DNA of 64,000 nucleotides from Bradyrhizobium sp. SRL28 (GTDB taxonomy: Bacteria; Pseudomonadota; Alphaproteobacteria; Rhizobiales; Xanthobacteraceae), in the NCBI RefSeq assembly GCF_018596315.1, contig NZ_JAHEAG010000024.1, positions 54,418 through 118,417 of the forward strand, in the 5' to 3' direction. Under the pieces are notes generated by a model. The model ran no database searches and was not told the DNA's origin. It saw only the letters and a program-made list of their open reading frames with translations. A program made the position numbers and the translations under genes. This document shows, in pieces, positions 25,224-35,100 of this stretch (position 1 is the stretch's first letter; every line of letters starts with the position of its first letter).

Positions 25224-27140
25224 TCAGGCGGCGTTCGATCCGAATTCGGGCACGGCATCCTTGAGCACCGCGCGGATGGTGGAACGATCATCCCGCGCAA
25301 TCGCGTCCTCCAGCGCCGCGAGCCATTTGCGCAACGTCTGCATCGGCGGCTCGTTCGGCTTGGCCGCCATGATGCCGGCGACGCCGATCTCCACCGACGG
25401 TTCCTCGCTGGCGAACAGGATCTCGTTCAGCCGCTCGCCCGGCCGCATGCCGGTGAACACCACCTCGATATCGATGCCGGGTTCGAGGCCGGACAGGCGG
25501 ATCATCCGCTCGGCCATTTCCACGATCTTGACCGGCTGTCCCATATTGAGGACGTAGACGGAGACATCGGGCCGCGCCGGCGTCAGCGCGTGGGTCGCCG
25601 CGGTCAACACGAGATCGCAGGCTTCGCGGATGGTCATGAAGTACCGGACCATGTCCGGATGCGTCACCGTGACCGGGCCGCCGGCCTCGATCTGCGCCTT
25701 GAATTTCGGCACCACCGATCCGTTGGAGGCCAACACGTTGCCGAACCGCACCGAGATCAACCGCATGTGCGGCTTGCCTTCCGATTGCGTCATCAGGTCA
25801 TGGTCGAGTGCCTGGCAATACATTTCGGCAAAGCGCTTGGTCAGGCCCAGCATCGAGACCGGTTCGATCGCCTTGTCGGTCGAGATCATCACCATGGCGG
25901 TTGCGCCCGCCGCCCGCGCGGCGTCGGCGACGTTGACGGAACCGAAGATGTTGGTCTTGACGCCCTCGCTCCAGTCGCGCTCGAGGATCGGCACGTGCTT
26001 CAGCGCGGCGGCATGGAACACGATATCGGGCTTGAATTCCCTCATCAGGTTCATGATCCGATCGCGATCGCGGATATCGGCGATTCGGCCCTCAATCACC
26101 GCATTGGTTCCGTGCGCGGTCAGCGCCTCCGTCACCGCGTAAAGCGCCGGTTCGGAATGCTCGATCACCAGCAACCGCGCGGCGCCGAAGGTCGCGACGC
26201 GATCGCAAATCTCCGAACCGATCGAGCCGCCGCCGCCGGTGACGATCACCGCCTTGCCCTTCACCAGCGATTCGAGCCGCGCGTAATCGATCTTTTCGCT
26301 CGGCCGCAGCAGCAGGTCTTCGACGGCGACATTGGTCAGCCTCGGCACGTCGCCACTTTCGAGCGACGGCAGGCGGCTGACGAACAGGCCGAGCCGCTTG
26401 GCCCGCATCAGGACCGCTTCGGGATGCGCCTCGGGTTCGAACGCCGACGGGGTCATGACGACCCGCGAAATCGGTTTTCCCCGCCCGGCATAATCGCGCA
26501 CCACGTCCTCGACATCGTCGATGCCGCCGAGCACCGGCACGTTGCGGATCGACTGGCCGCGGTCCGCGGCCGACGGCGACAGCACGCCGACCGGCCAAAG
26601 CTGCTTGACGGCGCCGCTTTCGATTGCGCGCAACAGCACCTCCGCATCGGCAGCGCGGCCGATCAATAGGATCGATGCGGCCCCTTCGGTCCGGGCATGA
26701 CGGCGCACGCGCGAATAACGGAAATACCGGTAACCGAACCGGAGGGCGCTGAGCGCGAACACCTGGAGGAACCAGTAGAGAACAATGGTGATACGGCCGA
26801 ACAGGACCGGCGCCTTGCCGTTCGATGTCCCGAAAATGAAGGCATAATCCAGCACGACGAGCGCTACCGCCAGAACGGTCGCCACGCGCAGGATGTTCAA
26901 CGCATCGGGGAGCGAAATGAAACGCCATTTCGTCGTGGTCAGGTTGAAAACGTAGCAGATGACGACGCTGAACACGATGAAGAGCGGCAGAATGCGCAGC
27001 AGCAGCGGCAAGCGGGCATAGAAGGCCTCGCCTCCGTCAAATCGAAGATAGAAACTTGCAAGCAGCGCAACGGCTGTCGCCAGCGCATCATGCGCTGCGA
27101 TCAGGTAGTTGCGACGGGTCAGTTGCGAAAGGGGCGTCAT
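25224..27140 (-). CDS. CapD/WbpM/FlaA1-type UDP-sugar 4,6-dehydratase
   Basis: A 638-residue protein: about four N-terminal membrane segments, a CoA-binding-like Rossmann domain (AASILLIGRAADAEVLL), and a C-terminal SDR with VTGGGGSIGSEICDRV, STDKAIEPVSMLGLTKR and FGNVLASNGSVVPKF. The catalytic pattern has Met in place of Tyr, as in WbpM. It would convert UDP-GlcNAc to the 4-keto-6-deoxy form for QuiNAc/FucNAc-type sugars. It heads a minus-strand pair with the WbuB-like gene, consistent with a shared pathway. Confidence 0.93.
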   Translation of the reverse strand: MTPLSQLTRRNYLIAAHDALATAVALLASFYLRFDGGEAFYARLPLLLRILPLFIVFSVVICYVFNLTTTKWRFISLPDALNILRVATVLAVALVVLDYAFIFGTSNGKAPVLFGRITIVLYWFLQVFALSALRFGYRYFRYSRVRRHARTEGAASILLIGRAADAEVLLRAIESGAVKQLWPVGVLSPSAADRGQSIRNVPVLGGIDDVEDVVRDYAGRGKPISRVVMTPSAFEPEAHPEAVLMRAKRLGLFVSRLPSLESGDVPRLTNVAVEDLLLRPSEKIDYARLESLVKGKAVIVTGGGGSIGSEICDRVATFGAARLLVIEHSEPALYAVTEALTAHGTNAVIEGRIADIRDRDRIMNLMREFKPDIVFHAAALKHVPILERDWSEGVKTNIFGSVNVADAARAAGATAMVMISTDKAIEPVSMLGLTKRFAEMYCQALDHDLMTQSEGKPHMRLISVRFGNVLASNGSVVPKFKAQIEAGGPVTVTHPDMVRYFMTIREACDLVLTAATHALTPARPDVSVYVLNMGQPVKIVEMAERMIRLSGLEPGIDIEVVFTGMRPGERLNEILFASEEPSVEIGVAGIMAAKPNEPPMQTLRKWLAALEDAIARDDRSTIRAVLKDAVPEFGSNAA

Positions 27141-27228
27141 TCCAATGGCCAGCTGCGGAAAGAAAGGGGATTCGCAAGGCGCGTTCCCTTGTCCGCTGAT
27201 ATCTTATCTGCGGCGCGCATGCCAGCGA

Positions 27229-28545
27229 TCATGGCCGGGCTGTTCCGGAACATTCCGCAGCCTCTGACCTGGCACGCAGCACCATGCCGCCGGCGATACC
27301 GACGCCCAGCACATACATCCAGCCTTCATGAAAATCGAACAGATGCGAGTTGAACAGCGAACTGAACATGTTCTGCAGCACCACCATCAGCCCGATCCAG
27401 GCCGCCAGTCCCTCGTCACGAAACAGCGAGAAATGCGAAAGCCACATTGCGTACAGGATCACGACCCCGATCGTGCCCCACTGGACCGCGACGTTGAGGG
27501 TCTGGTTGTGCGGGTTCCCGATCACCTGCGCCTGCGCCAGCACCGCAGGCCCGGTCGCCGCCGCCTCGAACAGCCGTCGCGTTGATCCCGTGCCGTGGCC
27601 GATGACGGGCGCCTCGGCAAAGAACCGCAACGACTTCTCCCAGAATTCGAGCCGCAGCCCGATCGACGTCGGCTGATTGAATTCCTTGTAGATCCGGTAA
27701 TCCCGCGCGAACTTGTCCGTCGTCGCCTGCAGTTGAGGCGACATCGTCCAGGCCAGCGCACCGAATACGACGGCGGCAACCAGCAGCATGACGTTGGTTC
27801 GCCATTTCAGGTGCGCCATCGCGAACACGGCGAGCATGACGGGCAGCGTCACCAGTGCCGTCCGCGACACGACGACGAACACCATGTTGACGACAAAATT
27901 CGCCGCGACGAGCGTCAGCAACAGCGCTTGCCGGACTTTCCCTTCTCGCAGCAGCGCGATGATGGGGAAAGCAAGCACGACCGTGCACAACAAGAATTCC
28001 TGGCTCTGGTCGATATAGTTCTTGACGAAGATGCCGTGCCCTTGCGGCTCGTTGGGAGCTTTCAGCGAGAGGCTGGGATCAATTGCAACCACCCAGGACG
28101 CGACCGTCAGCAGCGTGCAGGACGCCAGGAACGCGATGAATACCCACATGCCGCGCGTCGAGCGCTCGAAATGATAGAACAGGAACGGCAATACGAGCAG
28201 CTTCGTCGCGGGGCTCAAGGCATATGTGCGCGCACTCCAAGGCGCGTCCGACCACAGGGTTCCCATTCCGGCCAATGCCACGAGTGCAATCGGAAACACA
28301 CAGATCGGGCGCTTCAACGAATGCAGGAACGGCCGCAGCTCCAGCGTGACGGCAAGGGCGGCAAGCCAGAGCATCATGCCGACGCTGACGCCGCTGGTCG
28401 ACCACGGCAAAAGGATCGCAACCAGGACCGCGATGAGATCGACGTTCCGTATCCGCGCCGCCGGATCGTGCCAGGCGGAAAACACCGACGAAACCATCGA
28501 GCCGAGCGAGCCCATCGTGTTGCGCAGGCGGTCCGCCGCCATCAT
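27229..28545 (-). CDS. O-antigen ligase (WaaL/RfaL family)
   Basis: A 438-residue membrane protein with about ten hydrophobic segments and the periplasmic loop of the Wzy_C family: GLRLEFWEKSLRFFAEAPVIGHG, TGSTRRLFE, then GNPHNQTLNVAVQWG with the conserved His. It joins O-chain to lipid A-core. ATG 28545 overlaps the stop of the preceding truncated copy (ATGA). A second start one codon later is equally possible. Its last third is about 70 percent identical at protein level to 28542-29030. Confidence 0.88.
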   Translation of the reverse strand: MMAADRLRNTMGSLGSMVSSVFSAWHDPAARIRNVDLIAVLVAILLPWSTSGVSVGMMLWLAALAVTLELRPFLHSLKRPICVFPIALVALAGMGTLWSDAPWSARTYALSPATKLLVLPFLFYHFERSTRGMWVFIAFLASCTLLTVASWVVAIDPSLSLKAPNEPQGHGIFVKNYIDQSQEFLLCTVVLAFPIIALLREGKVRQALLLTLVAANFVVNMVFVVVSRTALVTLPVMLAVFAMAHLKWRTNVMLLVAAVVFGALAWTMSPQLQATTDKFARDYRIYKEFNQPTSIGLRLEFWEKSLRFFAEAPVIGHGTGSTRRLFEAAATGPAVLAQAQVIGNPHNQTLNVAVQWGTIGVVILYAMWLSHFSLFRDEGLAAWIGLMVVLQNMFSSLFNSHLFDFHEGWMYVLGVGIAGGMVLRARSEAAECSGTARP

Positions 28546-29030
28546 CGCGGCACCACCGGAGCCGCAGGCAGGCTGCGCTGCTTGGCCGCGAGCGTCATAC
28601 CGCCGGCAACCCCGACGCCCAGCACGTACATCCACCCCTCATGAAAATCGAATAGGTGGGCGTTGAACAGCGAGGTGAAGATATTCTGCACCACGACAAG
28701 CAATCCGATCCAGGCGACGAGACCCTCGCCACGAAACCGCAGCAGATGCACCCACCACATCGCGTACAACAGAACGACCCCGATAGTAACCCACTGCACC
28801 GCGACATTCAACGTCTGGTTGTGTGGATTCCTGATAATCTTGCTCCGGGCCGAATCGGAGTAATCGGTCGCGGCCCGCTCGAAGAGCCCGCGCAGCGACC
28901 CCGTCCCGTGGCCGACGACCGGCGCCTCCGAAAGGAGCCCCAGGGATTTTTTCCAAAAATCGAGCCGAAGCCCAATCGATCTCACAGTGCACAGCGCCCG
29001 GTCTCCCCAGTAGCGCCGCACCAGGGACAT
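28542..29030 (-). pseudogene. Truncated second copy of the O-antigen ligase
   Basis: 162 residues matching only the C-terminal third of the neighbouring ligase: SIGLRLDFWKKSLGLL, GHGTGSLRGLFERA, NPHNQTLNVAVQWVTIG, LFNAHLFDFHEGWMYVLGVG. The N-terminal membrane segments are missing. It may be translated from ATG 29030, and its stop overlaps the next start. It lies between hldE and the intact ligase, 24 bases after hldE. Either a decayed tandem duplicate or the remnant of a replaced ligase. Confidence 0.85.
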
Positions 29031-29053
29031 CGGCGGAGGGGCCGTTACCGCGG

Positions 29054-30526
29054 TCACACCTTGCCTCCCCGCGCGCGATCGACCAGTGAGGTCGTGCTGT
29101 GGCCCGGCAGAATGTCGACCAGCACGACCTCGCCGCCGGCAGCCTCGACGATCTCGTGGCCGACGACCTGCTCGCGGGCGTAGTCGCCGCCCTTGACCAG
29201 CACGCTTGGCCTCACTTTCTCGATCAGACCGATCGGCGTGTCTTCCTCGAAGATCGCGACGAGATCGACCGCCTCCAGCGCCGCCAGCACTTCGGCGCGC
29301 GCGATTTCGTCCTGAACCGGGCGCCCCTCGCCCTTCAATCGTTTCACCGAGGCATCGCTGTTGAGACCCACGATCAGCCGGTCGCAAGCGCCGCGCGCGG
29401 CCGTCAGCACCTTGACGTGACCGGGATGCAGGATGTCGAAGCAGCCATTGGTGAAGCCGATGCGCAGCCCCTGCCGGCGCCAATCCGAGAGATGCACGTC
29501 GAGATCGCCGCCAACAGGCACGATCTTCTCTTCGGCCGCCAGCGAGGCATGCGGCAGGATCCTCCTCCGCAGCTCTGCCGGCGTCACGGTAGCGGTGCCC
29601 TTCTTGCCGACCGCGACGGCGGCTGCCGCATTCGCCATCCGCAGCGCCGTCTCCCAGTCGGCCCCGGCCGCAAGCGTCAGTGCCAGCACGGCGGCGACCG
29701 TATCGCCCGCCCCCGAAACGTCGCGCACCTTGACCGGCAACGCCGGCACGTGGATCGCCTCAGCTCCGCGAGCCACCAGCGTCATGCCGTGTTCGCTCTG
29801 CGTCACCAGCATCGCCTCGCAATCGGCGAGAACCATCGCGTCCTGCGCCGCGGCTGCGATGTTCAGGTCGGTATCGGCGCGGCTGCGGGTGGCTTCCGCA
29901 AATTCCTTGCGGTTGGGCGTCAGCAGCGTGGCGCCGCGATAGATCGCGAAATTGGCGCTCTTGGGATCGACGATCACGCGCTTGCCGAGCTTCTTGGCGG
30001 CATCGATGATGTTGCGGATGACGCGCGCCGTCAGCACGCCCTTGGCGTAGTCGGACAGCAGCACGATATCGGCGCGCGGCAGGAGCGGCAGGATCGCGTC
30101 GATCAGCTTTTGCTCGATCTCTGCCGAGGCCGGAACGGCCTGCTCCCAATCCGCGCGCAGCATGTGGGTGGAAAAATGTTCGGAGACGAAGCGCACCTTG
30201 CGCGTGGTCGGGCGGGAGGAATCGGAGACCAGCACGGCCTCGATCAGGCTCTCCCGCGCCAGATCGGCCTTCAGCTTGGCGCCCGCCTCGTCCTCGCCGA
30301 CCAGGCCGGCAAAGATGCAGCGCGCGCCGAGAGCAGCGATGTTGCGCGCGACATTGCCGGCGCCGCCGACATTGGTCTCGCTGCGCTGGACGGCGATCAC
30401 GGGCGCCGGCGCTTCCGGCGAAATGCGCGACACCTCGCCATAGACGAATTCGTCGAGCATGAGGTCGCCGATGCAGAGCACCGTCTGACGCGGGATCGCC
30501 TGGCTCAGGGTTTCAAAATCGAACAT
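29054..30526 (-). CDS. hldE: Bifunctional heptose-7-phosphate kinase / heptose-1-phosphate adenylyltransferase
   Basis: A 490-residue fusion. The N-terminal PfkB-type kinase has GDLMLDEFVYGEV and VRDVSGAGDTVAAVLAL with the catalytic Asp; the C-terminal nucleotidyltransferase has FTNGCFDILHPGHVKVL. It makes ADP-D-glycero-D-manno-heptose for the LPS core. Length is standard. It lies 18 bases downstream of hldD, the next step of the pathway, on the same strand. Confidence 0.96.
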   Translation of the reverse strand: MFDFETLSQAIPRQTVLCIGDLMLDEFVYGEVSRISPEAPAPVIAVQRSETNVGGAGNVARNIAALGARCIFAGLVGEDEAGAKLKADLARESLIEAVLVSDSSRPTTRKVRFVSEHFSTHMLRADWEQAVPASAEIEQKLIDAILPLLPRADIVLLSDYAKGVLTARVIRNIIDAAKKLGKRVIVDPKSANFAIYRGATLLTPNRKEFAEATRSRADTDLNIAAAAQDAMVLADCEAMLVTQSEHGMTLVARGAEAIHVPALPVKVRDVSGAGDTVAAVLALTLAAGADWETALRMANAAAAVAVGKKGTATVTPAELRRRILPHASLAAEEKIVPVGGDLDVHLSDWRRQGLRIGFTNGCFDILHPGHVKVLTAARGACDRLIVGLNSDASVKRLKGEGRPVQDEIARAEVLAALEAVDLVAIFEEDTPIGLIEKVRPSVLVKGGDYAREQVVGHEIVEAAGGEVVLVDILPGHSTTSLVDRARGGKV

Positions 30527-30544
30527 CTGTCTACCTGGTACCCA

Positions 30545-31537
30545 TCAGCGAAAGCGATCGGTGCGATCGAGAAAATTTTTCACGTAGATCTCGACCGCGT
30601 CTTCCAGCGCGGTGAAGCCGCCATTGTAACCGGCGCGCAGCAGCCGATCGACGTCGCTCTGGGTGAAGTATTGATAGCTGCCGCGGATCTGCTCGGGCAT
30701 GTCGATATACTGGATATTCGGTGTGGCGCCGAGCGCGGCATAGGCCGACAGCATCAGGTCGCGAAAGCTGCGCGCGGTGCCGGTGCCGACATTGAAGATC
30801 CCGCTGACGCCGGGCGTCGAGAGCAGCCACATCGTCACGCGCACGACGTCGTCGACATAGATGAAGTCGCGGCGCTGGTCGCCATCGGCGATCCCTTCCC
30901 GGTGCGACTTGAACAATTGCACGGGGCGCCCGGCCTTGACGTCGTCGAAGCGCCGCGCCAGCACGCTCATCATCGTGCCCTTGTGATATTCGTTGGGGCC
31001 GAACACGTTGAAGAACTTCAACCCGGCCCATTGCGGCGGCAGCCGTTCGCCGCGCGCGGCGCGTTCGGCGACCGCCATGTCGAACAGATGCTTGCTCCAA
31101 CCGTAGAGGTTCATCGGCCGCAGCTTCTTCAAGGCATCCATGGATTGGTCGTCGCCAAAACCGGCGCTACCGTCGCCATAGGTCGCCGCCGAGGACGCGT
31201 AGATCAGCGGCGTGGCGTTCGCCGTGCACCAGTCCAGGAGCCGCATCGACAGCCGGAAATTGGTCTCGATTACCAGATCGCCGTCGGTCGCCGTGGTCTC
31301 GGAGATGGCGCCGAGATGGATGACGGCCTCCAGCCGGCGGCCCTTCAGCCAGTCCATCAGTTCCGAAGGCGGAACGAAATCGGCGAGCCGGCGCTTGGCC
31401 AGGTTGCGCCATTTCCCGTCCTGGCCGAGCACGTCGCACACGGCCACATCCCGGCCGGCGTCATTCAACGCAGCCACGACGTTCGACCCGATAAAACCGG
31501 CACCCCCGGTCACCAGCAACATGCCATCCCCTGCCAT
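30545..31537 (-). CDS. hldD: ADP-L-glycero-D-manno-heptose 6-epimerase
   Basis: A 330-residue extended SDR with TGGAGFIGSNVVAAL, ISETTATDGDLVIE, catalytic MNLYGWSKHLFD and FFNVFGPNEYHKG, all typical of HldD/RfaD. It inverts C6 of ADP-heptose after HldE to give the donor for core heptosyltransferases such as WaaF, encoded divergently next door. It heads the hldD-hldE unit. Confidence 0.95.
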   Translation of the reverse strand: MAGDGMLLVTGGAGFIGSNVVAALNDAGRDVAVCDVLGQDGKWRNLAKRRLADFVPPSELMDWLKGRRLEAVIHLGAISETTATDGDLVIETNFRLSMRLLDWCTANATPLIYASSAATYGDGSAGFGDDQSMDALKKLRPMNLYGWSKHLFDMAVAERAARGERLPPQWAGLKFFNVFGPNEYHKGTMMSVLARRFDDVKAGRPVQLFKSHREGIADGDQRRDFIYVDDVVRVTMWLLSTPGVSGIFNVGTGTARSFRDLMLSAYAALGATPNIQYIDMPEQIRGSYQYFTQSDVDRLLRAGYNGGFTALEDAVEIYVKNFLDRTDRFR

Positions 31538-31703
31538 GATTGTTCGGCAAGACCTTTGCCCCAGTCCTGCCTAGCAGGCAACTTGGCTTCTTTACGGTGG
31601 TGCGGATCGCTTTTGGGGTAAGGCAGATCACTCGACTTTACCTGCCCTTGCAGAGCGGTTACCTCCGGGGCCGGAATCGCCCTCAAGGCGCCGAACATAA
31701 AGT

Positions 31704-32771
31704 ATGAATATGAATTCACCTGATGGGATCGACATGGAGGATGCCGCCGACACGCGGCCGATCCTGATCGTACCCTATATGTGGATCGGCGATTTCGTCC
31801 GGGGTCACACGGTTGTCCGCGTCCTCAAGCAGCGCTGGCCCAACCGGCCGGTCGATTTGCTGGTGACCTCCCTGTGCGCGCCCCTGGTCGATTACATGCC
31901 GGGTGTCCGCGCCGGGATCGTCTGGGATCTGCCCCGCAGCCGGCTTGCGCCGGCGAAACAGTGGCGTCTCGCATCCGAATTGCGCTCCCGGGGGTATGGA
32001 ACCGCCCTCGTCCTGCCCCGCACCTGGAAAGCCGCGATTGCGCCGGCGCTCGCCGGCATCCCGGAACGAGTCGGCTTTTTCGGCGAGGCGAGATTTGGGC
32101 TGATTAACCGGATGCGCTGGGGCGAAAAAGCCCTGCCCCGCTTCATCGACAAGAATGCCGCGCTGGCGCTGCCTGCGCGCGCGCCGCTGCCGCCGGAATG
32201 GCCGGTGCCGCAACTCGCCGTGCCTCGTGAGGAAATCGCGCGCTGGCGGCAGGCCAACGACCTCGGCACTGGCCCCGCGGTGGCGCTGGCTCCTGGGTCC
32301 GTCGGCGCCTCCAAGCGCTGGACGTATTACCCCGGCGCCGCGCGGCTCCTGGTCGAACGCGGCCTCGACGTCTGGGTGGTCGGCGGCCCCGGCGAGAAGG
32401 CGCTGGCGCAGGAGATCGTTGCCGCCGGCGGCAGCAAGGTCCGCGACCTCACCGGGACCGATCTGCGCAACGGCATTCTGGCGATGGCGGCGGCCGGCGT
32501 CGCGATCTCGAACGATTCCGGCCTGATGCATATCGCGGCGGCGATCGGCACGCCGACCATGGGCATTTTCGGCCCCACCAGCCCCTATCTATGGGCGCCG
32601 CTGAACGGTCTCGCGGCCACGGTTCTTCAGACCAAGGCCGTGCTGCCCTGCCAGCCCTGCCAACGCACCGTCTGCACCATGAACGACCATCGCTGCATGC
32701 GCGACATCGACCCTTCCTACGTGGCCGAGGTCGCGCATCGCCTGCTGGTCACTCAGCCGAGCGCACGATAG
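31704..32771 (+). CDS. waaF: ADP-heptose:LPS heptosyltransferase II (GT9)
   Basis: A 355-residue GT9 enzyme that adds the second heptose to the inner core. Seen: LIVPYMWIGDFVRGH, GSVGASKRWTYYPGAARL, VVGGPGEK, NDSGLMHIAAAIGTPTMGIFGPT and the terminal CQPCQRTVC/CMRDIDP segment typical of WaaF. It is divergent from hldD, so both may share the 166-base spacer for expression. Its last 19 bases overlap the convergent mannosyltransferase gene. Confidence 0.93.
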   Translation: MNMNSPDGIDMEDAADTRPILIVPYMWIGDFVRGHTVVRVLKQRWPNRPVDLLVTSLCAPLVDYMPGVRAGIVWDLPRSRLAPAKQWRLASELRSRGYGTALVLPRTWKAAIAPALAGIPERVGFFGEARFGLINRMRWGEKALPRFIDKNAALALPARAPLPPEWPVPQLAVPREEIARWRQANDLGTGPAVALAPGSVGASKRWTYYPGAARLLVERGLDVWVVGGPGEKALAQEIVAAGGSKVRDLTGTDLRNGILAMAAAGVAISNDSGLMHIAAAIGTPTMGIFGPTSPYLWAPLNGLAATVLQTKAVLPCQPCQRTVCTMNDHRCMRDIDPSYVAEVAHRLLVTQPSAR

Positions 32772-33799
32772 ACTGCGGCGATCGCATTCGCTTCAGCCTC
32801 GAGGCTGAACTTTTGCAGCACGCGCGCACGCGCACGTTCGCCGATCGCATGCGCCGAGACCGGATCGCGCATCAATGGCTCCAGTGCGGCGACCAGCGCC
32901 TCAGCATCACCCGGCTGCGTCAGCACGCCGGTCACGCCGTCCTCGACCACGAATTCGGCAGCCCCCGCGCGCGCCGCCACCAGCGCCGCACCTGAGGACA
33001 TCGCCTCGATCAGCGTCAGGCCAAAGCCTTCATTGCGCGACGTGAAGGCGTAGATCGTCAGCCGCTGATACCAGCGCTGCACTTCCTCGATCGCAAGCTC
33101 GCCCGTGATGACGATGCGCGATTGCAGCCCGGCCGCCTCGATCTGCTGCTTCAAGCCGTTGGCAAATCCCTGCTGCTCCGGCACGACCGCGCCGACGATG
33201 ACGGCCGTGAAATCGGGATAGCGCGGCAGCAGCCGGCACATCGCCTCGACGAAGACGTCCGTGCCCTTTTGCGCGCGCACCCGGCCGAAGCAGCCGATCG
33301 CGTAACGCCCCGGCAGTTCGGCTTCCGCAAACGCCGCCGCGCGATCGACCGGTGGCGCGTAAGCATCGGTATCGACGCCATGCATCACCACCGTCGCCTT
33401 GCGCTTGAGAAACGACGCCGAGAGTTCGGAAGTGGCGATCACCGCATCCATCTGCCGGATCAGCCAGCGGGTCAGCCGCTTGTGATGCCGCTGTGCGGCC
33501 GAGGTGAAGACGAGCTTCAGCGGCCAGCCGAGCGCGCGGAGCAATAGCCCCGCGATCATCTCGTCATTGCGGCGCGCGTGCCAGATCAGGGAGTTGCGGC
33601 GGCGCCAGAGTTTCAAAAGATCCGCAAAACCCATCCGCGCGATGCCGTCGGGCGCGTGGGGGCCGAGCCACGCCGCGCGGTACATTGTGGCAAGCTTCGG
33701 CGCCACCATGCGGTTGGTCGCCGTGACGCCCGAATAACGCCTGTGCAGATTCGGCACGATCAGTTGCAGATCACTGGCCAAATTGTTCTCGATCGGCAC
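32753..33799 (-). CDS. GT4 LPS-core mannosyltransferase (LpcC/LpsB-like)
   Basis: A 348-residue GT-B glycosyltransferase: LIVPNLHRRYSGVTATNR, IWHARRNDEM, GCFGRVRAQKGTDVFVEAM, SRNEGFGLTLIEAMSSGAALV. This pattern fits rhizobial LpcC/LpsB, which moves mannose from GDP-mannose onto the inner core Kdo. The nearby manC supplies that donor. The 3' end overlaps waaF by 19 bases in convergent orientation. Confidence 0.88.
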   Translation of the reverse strand: MPIENNLASDLQLIVPNLHRRYSGVTATNRMVAPKLATMYRAAWLGPHAPDGIARMGFADLLKLWRRRNSLIWHARRNDEMIAGLLLRALGWPLKLVFTSAAQRHHKRLTRWLIRQMDAVIATSELSASFLKRKATVVMHGVDTDAYAPPVDRAAAFAEAELPGRYAIGCFGRVRAQKGTDVFVEAMCRLLPRYPDFTAVIVGAVVPEQQGFANGLKQQIEAAGLQSRIVITGELAIEEVQRWYQRLTIYAFTSRNEGFGLTLIEAMSSGAALVAARAGAAEFVVEDGVTGVLTQPGDAEALVAALEPLMRDPVSAHAIGERARARVLQKFSLEAEANAIAAVYRALG

Positions 33800-33983
33800 G
33801 TCCGGCTCCGTTCAGGCCAGTTCCTATACGCAACATTAAGCATAGTGGCCAGTTCGCCGGCGCCGAAACCCACTCTTCACCGCAGCCCCGCTAGCATCGC
33901 CTCCAATAGAGCGCGACCAGCATAAAGTGGAAACCGGATTTTGCGTCCGGGCGCGCTCCAAATTCAAGAGCGAGAGGTGGCCC

Positions 33984-34997
33984 ATGACCGTGCTCGTCAC
34001 CGGTGGCGCCGGCTATATCGGAAGTCACATGGTTCATGCGCTGGCGGATGCCGGCGAAAGCGTCGTCGTGATCGACAATCTGTCCACCGGATTCTCCGCC
34101 TTCCTGCCTGAAGGCGTGCCGCTGTTCATCGGCGACGCCGGCGATGAAAACCTCGTCGAAGGCGTGATCGCCCAGCACGGCATCGAGAGCATCATCCATT
34201 TCGCGGGCTCCATCGTGGTGCCGGATTCCGTGCGCGATCCGCTCGGCTATTACCGCAACAACACCATGACGACCCGCAGCCTCTTGAATGCCGCGGTCAA
34301 GGGTGGCGTCAACCGCTTCATCTTTTCGTCGACGGCTGCCGTCTACGGCAATCCGGACCAGGTGCCGGTGCCGGAACATGCGCCGACCCGGCCGGCCTCG
34401 CCATATGGCTCTTCGAAGCTGATGACGGAAATCATGCTGCACGATGTGGCTTCCGCCCACGGCATGAACTATGTCGTGCTGCGCTACTTCAACGTCGCCG
34501 GCGCCGATCCGAAAGGCCGCTGCGGCATCGCCACCGTTGGGGCTACGCATCTGCTCAAGATCGCGGTCGAGGCCGCCACCGGGCAGCGCGCCAAAGTCGA
34601 TGTGTTCGGAACCGACTATCCGACGCCGGATGGAAGCTGCATTCGCGACTTCATCCATGTCAGCGACCTCGCGCAGGCCCATCGCGCTGCGCTGGCCTAT
34701 TTGCGCGGCGCGAGAGGCTCGATCACGTTGAACTGCGGTTACGGCCGCGGCTATTCGGTGCTCGAGACCATCGAGGCCGTCCGCCGTGTCTCGATGCGCA
34801 ATTTCGCGGTTTCCTATGCGCCGCGTCGCCCTGGCGACATCATGACCATGGTCGCCGATGTCAGCCGCATCCATGCGACGCTGGACTGGACGCCGCAATA
34901 CAACGATCTCGAGACCATCGCCACCCACGCGCTGGCCTGGGAACAGAAGCTGTTCCGCGACCGCGGCGGCCTTCCGCAGCATGCGGAATCGGCCTGA
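33984..34997 (+). CDS. galE: UDP-glucose 4-epimerase
   Basis: A 337-residue SDR that interconverts UDP-glucose and UDP-galactose. Seen: VTGGAGYIGSHMVHAL, SSTAAVYGNP, catalytic SPYGSSKLMTE, and RYFNVAGADPKGRCG. ATG 33984 is preceded by GAGAGGTGG at 33972-33980; the frame is open to 33927 but that leader does not look like this family. The MsbA-like exporter gene follows 103 bases downstream on the same strand. Confidence 0.94.
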   Translation: MTVLVTGGAGYIGSHMVHALADAGESVVVIDNLSTGFSAFLPEGVPLFIGDAGDENLVEGVIAQHGIESIIHFAGSIVVPDSVRDPLGYYRNNTMTTRSLLNAAVKGGVNRFIFSSTAAVYGNPDQVPVPEHAPTRPASPYGSSKLMTEIMLHDVASAHGMNYVVLRYFNVAGADPKGRCGIATVGATHLLKIAVEAATGQRAKVDVFGTDYPTPDGSCIRDFIHVSDLAQAHRAALAYLRGARGSITLNCGYGRGYSVLETIEAVRRVSMRNFAVSYAPRRPGDIMTMVADVSRIHATLDWTPQYNDLETIATHALAWEQKLFRDRGGLPQHAESA

Positions 34998-35100
34998 AAT
35001 CAAGCGCTTATTTGGCTTGAAAAAGCCCCGCCAAGCGGGCAAGGACTAATCCGCAGCAGCCCTGACGCGCCGGTCTACCGGCCCCGTCAATGGAACGCGG

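Noticed and set aside
29099..31621. An 840-codon plus-strand open frame
   Set aside because: Antisense to hldE and hldD, with His/Arg/Asp-rich low-complexity translation and no domain.
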